Shown here: positions 24,299 through 35,000 of the stretch, in pieces
How positions within the stretch are numbered: position 1 is the stretch's first letter
How the letters are laid out: each line of letters opens with the position of its first letter
Source: Balanoglossus misakiensis
Taxonomy: Eukaryota > Hemichordata
Assembly: GCA_040954595.2 (NCBI GenBank)
Contig: CM082578.2
Span: 12,772,001-12,836,000 of the forward strand
Length of the DNA: 64,000 bases
Direction of reading: 5' to 3'
Notes under the pieces: model-generated
Databases searched by the model: none
What the model was told of the DNA's origin: nothing
What the model saw: only the letters and a program-made list of their open reading frames with translations
Position numbers and translations under genes: made by a program

Positions 24299-25557
24299 CA
24301 TTTTTAAGTTAATATTTGCACTGTGCATGCAGCCACAATAAAAAAGGTTGGTAATATGTTTTTTTGTATCTAATTTTAAAATTAAAACCATCAAAATATT
24401 GTTTAACAAAACTATAGTAGTAGCGGATTTATTGCCCAACAAACATAAATCGGGCAAAAATGTCACTGCCATTTTTGAAACGGTTTATTTTCCTACCTTC
24501 GGATCGTTTATCCACAATATTGTTCCCAGTAATCAAGACATGGTAAACCGCCTCCCGCCGGTATCGGGCCAGCATTAACATAGGTATATGCGACACAACA
24601 GAGCACCAGTAAGGCTAATGCGGTTGTTCTGTACATGATGTCCAATTCAAGTATCTGCAGTGAAATTACGGCCCTGTGAAAACCAACAAAACTAGGAAAA
24701 ATTAATACATCTTGGTATAATTATAAGATAAAAATGCCGGTTATATCTAGTTGTTGCATTGAGATTAATCTCAGCGCGCCGTAACGGCGTGTCACACAAA
24801 AGCAGAATCTGGGAAGCAGTTAATAGACTTGTTTCGAATGGTACGAATCGTTGGGAAGAAAGTACCACGGAGTCAAACAAGCTTAGGAATGAAGCGATGG
24901 AGGCAGCTAGACTTACCTGTACCCTGATGCTTGGTCCTGTTTATCTGAAGTTTAAGGCTTCTCTGGGGACAGCAGCTCGGGTAACGACCAATATAAAAAA
25001 GGTTCCAAATAAGCCTGAGGATATCTTACTTTAATGAGGCATTGTTGATATGCAAATATGAAGTATGGAAAAGTAAAATTTTTACGACACGCACTCACTC
25101 AATCAATCCTATTTGGGCAGATTGTAATGCAGCAGTGACATACTTAATACGGTTATCACCAAAACACGACAATTTACAACATCAATGATCAGTTTAAAAC
25201 TACAAAACGAAATCATTTGATAAAAAATGAATTTGGCTCTGTTGATTTTAAAAATTGGTACACAAAAACAATTACCAGATGGCAGCAAGTAAAACCCGTA
25301 TTTTTTATTGTGATGTGTTTTCCACCATTAGGCCAAGGGGCATACATATTTTTGAGATAATTTTATTGCTTCTATAGCGAGTCAACAGCTCTTTTTCTTT
25401 TCGTCTGTTCTCATTACACCAAGGTTACCACATTAACATCATCATACCATAACAACTTTTGGCCATACAAATTCCTGCTCCTGGTACATGTAATATGTTG
25501 TCGAGGCAGTAAGTGTTCCTGTCAGTAGTCAGTGATACCATGGATCACGGTCCCTCC

Positions 25558-25588
25558 GCATACTAGTATGCATGGACATATGTCCATG
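25558..25588. repeat. Two abutting perfect palindromes
   Basis: GCATACTAGTATGC (25558-25571) and CATGGACATATGTCCATG (25571-25588) share one base. They lie between TCCCTC at 25551-25556 and GAGGGA at 25597-25602, so the whole 52-bp block is symmetric in outline. This could be a cruciform-forming element or the core of a small foldback element. Confidence 0.65.
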
Positions 25589-25895
25589 CCGATAGTGAGG
25601 GATGTGTCAAAACTAAAGCATGGTCACCGATAATCTCGGTTACCCAGACTACACTTGTGGGTTCTCTTCCGGCCACCCACATACAGAGACTAGGTCACCG
25701 ATTGGTCAGCTTGGCTCTTCCAACTATCATGCACGCCCTCCTAGTTCAACCAGGAATTTAACAATTCAATTTGTAGCAGATTTTTGTTGGCAGAGATTAT
25801 AATTTGCAACATTTTATACGAAAGAAAAATAAATGTATTCGTAGACAACGCATCAGTACGGAAATGAACATTAATAGAGAGCGGGGATATAAAAC

Positions 25896-25901
25896 TTTAT
25901 T
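25896..25901 (-). terminator. Candidate polyadenylation signal of the lysozyme
   Basis: TTTATT on the plus strand reads AATAAA on the minus strand, about 210 bp after the lysozyme stop codon. It is the first canonical hexamer I see downstream. Confidence 0.4.
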
Positions 25902-26110
25902 AACGAACACGCAGACTCAATGCGCATTTCCCATCGTTGAGGGCGTGCATTAAAAATGCTTCATAGCCAGCAAACGTGAGAAATGCATTATTTATAGTTG
26001 AAACAATTGATTCGGATAGCAAAATTGCTTAATATTTCTCACGAATTTACTTCTAAGTTTGATTTCTGCCATTAAAAAGAGTATGCGTGGAAAATAGTGT
26101 TATGTAGGAG

Positions 26111-28312
26111 TTAATTGTTATGATGTTTCTCGTGCAACAAAATGCTTTCCAGGAGTTCTTTGGCCCCGGGGGTTGCGCACCGTGGTGGGTACGGATCACA
26201 ACACAGGTGGCGCTGTAGACAGTTGTTCACGTTTTGCCAGTACTTCAGTGTAGCAGGGACGCGGTTGCCGTTCGGTCCCCCGTTGTGGATGCGCGAGAAG
26301 TGCTCGCAGGTAGGGTCTGTCCCCAGGCGCTGCTTGGTGGCGTACCGTTTCATGTAACCGTTCACGGCGTCGGTCGTGCACTGCCAATCCGCCGTGCAAC
26401 TCAACCAATCTGAAAGTAGGAGGAAACGCTGTAGTGATACGGCTCTCTTTTGAACGGGGGGGGGGGGGGCAAGTGAAAGTGAACATTAAACGAATTTCAG
26501 CAAACGTTCATTGCGTCACATCACATCATATCACTCCACATCACATCACATCACATCACATCACATCACATCACATCACATCACATCACAGAAAATAAAT
26601 TTGCCGTATGATGCGTATGGGAAAGTTTATCGAGTTGAGATGATGATGATGATGAAGATGAGGAGGAGGATGATACTTCATTGTCCTATCAAACATTGTA
26701 AGAAAATGTCATGAAAAGTACAGAAACAAAATAAGAAAGTCGACGTTTCCGAATGCACATGTGTTATTCGGATCGGTTTCTCTCACCTCCTTTGAGATGA
26801 CCTCCTTTCAACCTTGCATCCATCCAATACGCTTCTTTTATTTGGTAGGGCCCGCATGAGTAGGAACCGACGTCCATGACACAGTGGCTGTATTTGCCAC
26901 TGCCACGTTTGGGCATGCAACATTTGCTTTCTACATAGCAGATGCAATGCAGACAGTCATCAGGGACATAACCCGCATCAACTGCAAAATATGACCAGGA
27001 GATAAAAAAGAAAAATATTGGTGTCAGGTCAGAACAGTTACAATTTGTTTTTTAGTTTTTTTTTTAAATGGGATGGGGAGGGGGTACCAAAGTCAAACTT
27101 TATACGGACAGACGACGCGGCATTTCTGCGGGCGGCGAGGAAAATGGGTCTGTCAAATACTGCATGGCTCCACTACAAACGTACGTACATTGTCGTCCAA
27201 CATGTAGAAACAGAACCGACCAGTTTACAGCTTGAGGAAATAAAGTCCTTGACAAACGTAGGGGGATTTCCGGCATCAAAACGATGGGATATGCAAGTAA
27301 GGTCAGCTCTGCAACATTCTAGATTTCTCTCCATTTCTTGTGGTTTGCTCCAAGTATAGCCAATATTTTTTATTACCAAGTCGTGATGGCGTTCCACGCG
27401 GTTAGGTCGCTCACGGAAAATCACCAATATACCCTTTGAAGAGTCTGTCAATTGATTCATTTCAAAGCATTTCAGTCGGTATCAATATAGGTCAGGTCAG
27501 GCCAGTCCAGTTGTATTTATACGTGTAATAAATTGTTCTGCTTTGTGTGCGCAGAGATCTACATATACTCAATGTTATGTCGGTCGCGATTTATAAAAGC
27601 GGAAGCAACCAAATACGAAATTGTGGAGAAGTTTCTGGTTTAGGACGCTTAAATATATCTTACTTCCCGTTTTGTTGTGCTGTTTGGCGCTGAAGAAACT
27701 TGTACCACGCTACGTGTAATATTACGTCGTGGTTAAGTAGTACTCTGCTGTGCCCGCGGTTTATTAATACAGTCAAGTTATTGGTTGAGTAAATTGTCAT
27801 GATTCGTTAAATTTCACGTAAAATCTTGAACGAGTGACTCGGTTGACTAAAATAAATCGGTACTACGAAGATTTTATCAAAAATTGAAAAAGGTCGCTAA
27901 TCGTGATATATTAATTTTATCGGGCCTTCCCTCTGTCGCTCTTTTACTTCCGTGAAGACGGTAGCATCAATGTAACCGTAACGTTCATCTGAAGTCATGG
28001 CGCATAGAATATAAATTTACCGCTGGTGAAATCAGTGCTCATATCAATACAGGCTGACAAAATGTTATTTTTTCAAGGGGGTGTGTTGTGTTTACACGTT
28101 GTCGCTGGCTCACATGTGTCAGTGAAAAGGGCAATTCGTTCTCCCATTGTCCGTCAAAGTTATTGGCAATGCATAGTTTGGAAAATAATGTCGGGCACAT
28201 AAACACTGTGGTTGCATAAAATTAGTAAAATCACATATAGCAAACTTGTCTGCTTTCAATACCTACCTACAGAGAAAACCGCCAGAACCGCAAAGAACAG
28301 TGTGTTGTCCAT
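26111..28312 (-). CDS. Invertebrate-type (i-type) lysozyme, destabilase family
   Basis: Three minus-strand exons: 28312-28267 (46 nt), 26981-26787 (195 nt) and 26409-26111 (299 nt), joined in phase 1 at both junctions, giving 179 residues and a TAA stop. Residues 1-18 (MDNTLFFAVLAVFSVVDA) form a signal peptide, so the enzyme is predicted secreted. The mature part has the i-type signature: CLHCICYVESKCC with the family's catalytic Glu (E33), HCVMDVGSYSCGPYQIKEAY with the catalytic Asp (D52), then YMKRY and CEHFSRIHNGGPNG. The family cleaves peptidoglycan beta-1,4 links, and some members also have isopeptidase activity. The Glu-Asp spacing is 19 residues where many i-type lysozymes have about 12, because of a Lys/Gly/Ser insertion. 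Expected roles are defence or digestion. Confidence 0.92.
26456..26469. repeat. Poly(G) tract of 14, in lysozyme intron 2
   Basis: A run of 14 G in the intron between lysozyme exons 2 and 3. The exact length may be unreliable in sequencing. Confidence 0.8.
26516..26590. repeat. TCACA pentanucleotide microsatellite
   Basis: About 15 units of TCACA with a few substitutions near the start (for example TCATA, TCACTC), in lysozyme intron 2. Confidence 0.85.
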
Positions 28313-28595
28313 GATAGAACTTTGGCACTAATGACCAACTGCGCCGCCTCTGATCCGTGTGACGTCATCTGTCAGATTGGATAACCCTTGATCCTGTCAA
28401 AGTGTCTTGTGTTTAAATACAGCCCATTACTCTATATCCTAGTACATGACATAGCCACAAAGAGGAACTTGTCTGTGATATAGCAAAGTAAGGATCTGCT
28501 TTCTTTGTTGAATATACTTGCAAAGAATTTCTTCTCTGGCCGATGTTCCGCTTTTTATTACAACAGCAAGGAATGACACATTGTTTTTTTAAAAG

Positions 28596-28666
<71 letters not shown>

Positions 28667-29425
28667 TCTTCCTGTGGGCGTTACGCCTATTTACCACGGG
28701 CACCCGTTTCCAATGCACATGCACCTGGCTAGTAGAGAAAATTAGAATACAAGTGTTCATTTAATCCCTTTATATAAGACATGCATGTCTAACGAGGCAG
28801 ATCGTGTAACACTACACAGACCACCCATTTTTTTCTCTCCGTGTGTGTTCATGGTAACGGTGGTCCGTGCGCAGTACGACAAGCCTTGTTACTATTTACG
28901 CGTGCGTGTTTCTTAGAAGTGCAACTCAAACCCTGGGAGACTCAAATCTTTCCCAGGGAAGTTTTAAGAGGTCACCTGTAGGGGTTACATCAACACCTGT
29001 TCAGTCATCAAGGGAATGCGATTTCATGTTTTGATTTATAGTGGTGCGTAAGTTTTGACACGATACAGCAAAAAACGCCGTCTCTGGATATCGTCGTTTC
29101 GACGACCGTAAAACCCAGTTCTGGTCAACGTCCAGGGTCTTTTCTGCACCACGTGACCTTGACAGTATTTGCATTGATTTGCATTCGGTTTAGTTGCGCT
29201 GTACTTGTTTTCGAACTCGACGCAGAACTACAACTGTTGGCCTGAGCTGATTCCACCTCCTACAGACCTACCAGTGACTCTTAATCATCCTTCAAGCGTC
29301 GGCGCGAGTTTCTCGAGTAGGGCCGTGTGCATAATTGAAGCTTACGGGTTCAAGGCACGAAAAGTTGCCGTAGTGAAGATCTGTGAATGTGTGTCACGAT
29401 TTGACGGCAACTGGCAGCGCAAATC
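28313..29425. promoter_or_regulatory. Divergent intergenic spacer between lysozyme and ITIH
   Basis: About 1.1 kb separates the minus-strand lysozyme start (28312) and the plus-strand ITIH start (29426). On the minus strand TATTTAAA (plus 28412-28419) is a TATA-like box about 100 bp upstream of the lysozyme ATG. The palindrome TGACGTCA at 28360-28367, a CRE/ATF-type site, lies between it and the ATG. An ATC microsatellite (28596-28666) sits in the middle. These are motif matches only. Confidence 0.5.
28596..28666. repeat. ATC trinucleotide microsatellite
   Basis: About 23 perfect ATC units. Translated in frame it gives runs of Ser or Asp that are not genes. Confidence 0.95.
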
Positions 29426-30730
29426 ATGAAGAGTAAAACGCGTGTTGCATCGGCGCTGCTTTTGATCTCGCTCTGTTCCGTCATCGTTGGTGTTCAAGGA
29501 AGACACGTAAACATTATTGTACCAGGAGGAAAAGCAGAAGCGACTAGTAATAAGGTGAGGGATCGAACAGTTTGTGAGCAAAGCTGAGAGTCAACGATGC
29601 GTGGATGTCTTGAACCACAGACGTGTGCTAGATTCTCTTTATGTACATGTAGTAGTACGTTCATGCTTGACACTGCCCGTGTTGCAACACAATAGTATGT
29701 GTGTGGTATCAAAGCTCCTCAAATCTGAGGTGGCGTGAATGCATGCTCTCTGTTCTGACCGCATTATTTTGACCGCAGCTATTAACTACAGTATCTAGTT
29801 GTAAACACTTTTTAAGTTTTAATGAACGCGGTTTCTTGCATTGTGGTTGCGGTTAGACCGTAAAGGCACTTCGTGTGTACATGTACGCCTTCGAGAAATG
29901 TCCATGTCAGTTGTGCGTTGCCCCTTCTAGCTCCACGCTCCAAACATCAAACCAATTAAAGCCTTCTTATTTACATTGTATGTGGGGTCCGCCGCCCGTA
30001 TTACAGAAATAGTAACCGCTCCAAAATTCCACTTACATGTAGTTTACCAATACTCTCGTGAACACATGCAAAAAAAACACACGTTAAATTTCTACTCTCA
30101 TCTAAACGTCTGAATTGCAACCCACTACTCTGTCCACTTTCCTTAGTCGCTCTCTGCCCGTTTTACCCAAACATCCGGGCAGATTCTTGGGAACCACCAA
30201 CACACTTTTCACATTTCCCAGAACCCGTATACACTATTTGATCTTCCAAGGTTATAAACAGGATGTGAGGTTTCGTGATTAATTTGTCAGGACTGCCCTG
30301 GAGAAAGTTGTATGGCAAAGAGTTTTAAATTTACGGCATTTATCTTAATACATGGGGTTAAGTACATATTCTGGTAAAGAGTGAGGCGTAAAATCTTCCA
30401 GAACTATGTTATTTTTCTTCACTATCGCGTCAATTTAGGACACTTGATTTTATTTACTAGTACATGTATATACCGAATACCTGGAATACTCTTTTGTCAA
30501 TAGGAATAGTTACGTAATGCTTCTCGGTATTAAACCATGCGAGGGCCAGTCTTCGATAGAAGTTTGGGGGTCAACGCCCTCTGCTGTTTGCTATAAGGAC
30601 TTGGCGTAAACATCAGATTCAGATGTTCGGACAAGTTGAAGCCCTTGAGATAATCACTCGCAAAGTTGATATTTTTTTTTACATTTTACAGCGACAGCAG
30701 AGAGATGTCGAGGAAGTCTCTGAGGAAGAG
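29426..30730 (+). CDS. ITIH: ITIH exons 1-2: signal peptide and propeptide cleavage site
   Basis: Exon 29426-29554 encodes residues 1-43. MKSKTRVASALLLISLCSVI has the basic start and hydrophobic core of a signal peptide, with likely cleavage near VQG. Exon 30692-30730 encodes RQQRDVEEVSEEE. The Lys-Arg-Gln-Gln-Arg formed at the exon junction (residues 43-47) is an R-x-x-R furin-type site, so a short propeptide of roughly 20 residues could be removed as in vertebrate heavy chains. An acidic stretch follows. Confidence 0.8.
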
Positions 30731-31686
30731 GTGGGTTGACACACAATATAAAAAAATAAATCGTAGATATGACATGACATGATATGATATAAAACCAGCC
30801 TAGCATTTCAAGATGCAATCAAGCTATCAACGTATTATAAAAAATAGTCAGGTCCCATCAACAACGATCTCTATACACGTGTATATCTGACTCTTCTGTC
30901 CGTGTTTTCGTATCATACATAATTGATAAATATGACCTCGCCATGACTTCTCGTAGTAAACTTGCGTCTTTGAAGCCAAGTGTTTATCACTCATGCGGGA
31001 CCAATCTGGCATTGTTTATACTGAATGCAATAAAATCTGACATTTGAGCACAGCGGTTTTTAGGTCATCCTTGCGTGCAGTTGTCTGTTTACGTCAACAC
31101 ACTAACATACATCAGACAAGACAGAGGCCGCCGTATTCATCCGAAATAACACATCACGATTTTCTTTTTCTTTTTTTCAAAATTCACATTCACAGAAGAA
31201 ACCTGAGATCTACAGCCTGGGAATCACGTCATCGATTGCGGCGAGGTTCGCTCACACTGTGATCGTCAGCAAGATTCTCAATAAAGCCAGCACTTCTCGA
31301 GAAGCGTTATTCACAGTGCAGTTGCCCGATTCTGCGTTCATCGCCAACTTCTCAATGTAAGTCTCCATCTGCATGTTATCGTAATCTTTCGCATGCTGTG
31401 TCTTGGGCGTACTGAGACCAATTAGTGTTCAACCACAGAGAAGGAGGACGCTTTTTTTCGTGGTCTGGCGAACTTGATTCGACAGGTTGATCAAATGACT
31501 GTGATCAAATCAAGCGTTGACAGTCAAGCGAGACGTTGCGTAACAGCAGCAAGTACATACATACATACATACATACATACATACATACATACATACATAC
31601 ATACATACATACATACATACACACATACACACATACATACATACATACATACATACATACATACATACATACATACATACATACAT

Positions 31687-31717
<31 letters not shown>

Positions 31718-31996
31718 TACATACATACATACATACATACATACATACATACATACATACAGACAGACATACATACATACATACATATATACAGACAGAC
31801 AGACATACATACATACATACATACATACATACATACATACATACATACATACATGCATACATACATACATACATACATACATACATACATACATACATAC
31901 ATACATACATACATACATACATACATACATACATACATACATACATACATACATACATACATGTACATACATACATACATACATACATACATACAT

Positions 31997-32042
<46 letters not shown>

Positions 32043-35000
32043 GGACAGACAGATAGACGGAACGGTTGGTGGCACACTCGACACTGCAGGCGGTGACACC
32101 TATCATGTTTTGTGTCGGGCACAGCGAGGACTGAATGTGGAGAATGGTTTAATATCTCAGTGTGAAGGCTCGACGGAAATCCCCCTGATAGCGCTTGTAG
32201 ATGGTGTCTTCCATTGGACACAAAGAATCTCTCTGCGTTTGTTGCCGCGAAATCAAACACCTGGAAAAACATTCCTTTGAAACCTAGACAGGCAACCATT
32301 TCACCATTAGTCATTCTGCCCAAAGAAAGCATCCATTGAAACTTGGTGATATACTATCTAGCTATTAGCGACAAGCGGCGGTGCGCAACACTTGCTTATC
32401 GACAGATTTCGTCCGTGGGTGAAAAAAAAGAAACAGATTTTTGAGTGCGGATCGTTAAATTACATCCGTTTTGGTGACAAATATCCAAGTTGGTGACTAG
32501 CAAACGCGAGTGATGATAAATGAATGTTGGATCCAGTCCACCATTTAGATGTTCTGCGTGATGTTGAACAACATGCATAATGTGGATTACCTTTGCCTAG
32601 TAACCGGTCGTTTCAAATGTAGGTTATGCATACACATTCAATCAAACGCGTGACTTTGTAAATGATGTCTCAAATTGAGAATCCCTCTGCATTTGCAGCC
32701 GCTTGGACAAACATTCCTGTGAAACGCTTTACCCTGAATCGGTTAAGCCAGCAGGTCGACGGGAAATTGTTCCCTTTCTCATAAAACATGTCAAACTGAC
32801 AGCTTGATTTGAGTGTCCAGGTTTATAAAAAAAATCATTGCAACATTCCGCGGGGTTGATCAGCACCGAATCCCCAAACCGTTTCAGGCTGCGTGTCACA
32901 TGTACTCGGAATTCAGATCAACGATAGTTTTTTTCTAACATGTTTAAAACACCGTGGCAGTCAACATTCCACAAACGCACTCTGTCTTTCATCTTGTCGC
33001 ATTGTATCATTGCCCAGTCCGATACGCACCGATAAATGTTTTTGGTACCGGTTTCACTATTATACGGCTTGGGTGGTTGGTAACTGCATGGTTATAACCC
33101 GGGATATCAATTAGTGAGAGCAGGTGTACTCATGCGTAATTCCAGTGAATAGATGTATCGGATTCCGTGAAGAAGCGTGCTACGAAACAAAACAATGCTT
33201 CTAACTTATTTCGATATTTGACAATTTTATACGTACTAATACACCAACGTCACCGAATATGCGCTTATTAGAACTATCGATCCGATGCCGAGTATCATTA
33301 GCAGTCATGTGATAACAGCTGGAGGTATTTGTATATGCCATCACGATCAAGAGCAACGTATATTGATTAGCATTGAATTTCACAGGCAAGGTGAACATAA
33401 CTCGGGGTCGCCCATACCCTTGCAGGAATAATAGCGCTACAAGTTTGCCCCTGAAAACTTGCCCCTGACCTTCACTAAGAAGACGCATTGATGCCCCTGA
33501 TCAAAGATTAATGTCACGGACTATGACCGTGTTTCTTTTTGATGCAGGACGATTGATGACGTCACCTACGTGGGCCAAGTGAAGGAAAAGCAGACCGCCG
33601 AGAAGGAATACAAAAAGGCGAAGAGTCGCGGGCAGAGCGCTGGTCACGTCAGTGCAAAGTAAGTATTGCTCGATCGTAGAGCGTTAAAAACACCGGTATT
33701 CAATGTGGAATTTTGTTTCTCTTTCGAATGCATCATTCACGTGACCGACAGACGTGTCGGCAATAATGAGCCAAGGCATATTACGACTTGCACACCTACG
33801 CGCAAACCAATAAAACGGGAATTGTTAAAAACGGATTTCCATTACTTGAACTGAATCGTGAGGATTGCGGATTTAAATCTATTTTCCAACAACTTTTTCA
33901 ACTAATTGGATCATCTCCCTGTGTTGCATTGATTGCTTACCCACGCAGTGCGCAAGTTTTCTCACCCGCCACCTGGTTCTCTGTGTCTTTGAGCCGAAAA
34001 GGGGACCCTCTATAGATAATCAGCAGGTGTTGCCTTTCTTCTGGTGTGCGTTTATCGACTTGGTTAGCCACAACTGGTTGTTTAATGCAACAAACAAAAA
34101 CAGAATAGCGGTGGACCCCCCTGGCTTCGCCTACACAAAAGTTAATCACATAATTCACTTGTATTGGTTTTCAATTCGGACCTCCGATCACACCCAGCTG
34201 AAGACGCCATCTGAGTTTGATTTCCACCATGAAAAGAAAAAAAAACAGTGTTTGAATTTGAAGGTTTGGAGGGAAATATTTTTCTTAAATCTGTCCCCGT
34301 GGCGCGTTCTACCTCAACACGGAAACTTCCACTGATACGACTCTTTTCGAGGAGTGTCTAATGCATACTGAACTGCGTGTGGCTGTCAGTGACACGCGTG
34401 CGCGGTTCTGAAAACACCGATCGCGACAGCCTTGATGGGGTGTGCTACACGAGAGACCATCAAAACATATAATACAAGATACCAGTCAAAGGTCACGAAG
34501 GATAACAATTTCATTTAGAGTAACCATAGCAACGCCCCATCCTCGAATCTCGTCCCCTAGCTGATTCAAACAACGTGCGTGTAATAGACCCTTTACAGTG
34601 ATTGCTTTATGATTAGCTAACCTAAAGCCCATTCTTGAGGTCAGTTTGGGTTTGTATATACATGCATACAGGCGGAGCACGGGGGAATGAAAACACGCGT
34701 TGGTCCATTCCATGGGGGTTTTCAAATCCAGTCCAATAAGTCGTAGTAGGGCACTAGAAGTTAAAGGGGTCTGATACACACCACATAGTAAAATGAGAGT
34801 GTTAATTGATTTTTGACGGGTTGAGCGTTGTGTACATTAGCGATGGCTGGTTGGGAAGGGGAAACGCAATAGAGACATTTTATTGCTGTTCGGGTGATCT
34901 GTTTACTGTATATCAAACGTAGAATGACATTTAGGATACCAGTAGTAAATGTGTAGTTGATGTGTGTCATGTAGAGATATTTCATTTTGGTGTGACATTT

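Larger units (their letters stand above)
22850..26110. other. Intergenic DNA between the giant gene and the lysozyme
   Basis: I find no supported gene. There are several palindromes (23109-23202, 24276-24298, 25558-25588, entered separately) and a stretch with no in-frame stop from about 23728 to 23965 on the plus strand that lacks any domain or convincing start. Composition is AT-rich and unremarkable. Confidence 0.5.

Noticed and set aside
24759-25034. 91-codon frame in the spacer downstream of the giant gene
   Set aside because: No family signature, no splice partners, ordinary length for chance in this composition.
26142-26357. Plus-strand frame overlapping lysozyme exon 3
   Set aside because: Opposite-strand shadow of the lysozyme exon, which has the i-type signature and correct splice phases.
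28413-28764. Frames with poly-Ser or poly-Asp
   Set aside because: Produced by the ATC microsatellite; no flanking coding signature.
31474-32332. Long open frames on both strands with Tyr-Ile-His-Thr or Cys-Met-Tyr-Val repeats
   Set aside because: They are translations of the ACAT/ACAG tetranucleotide array within an ITIH intron.
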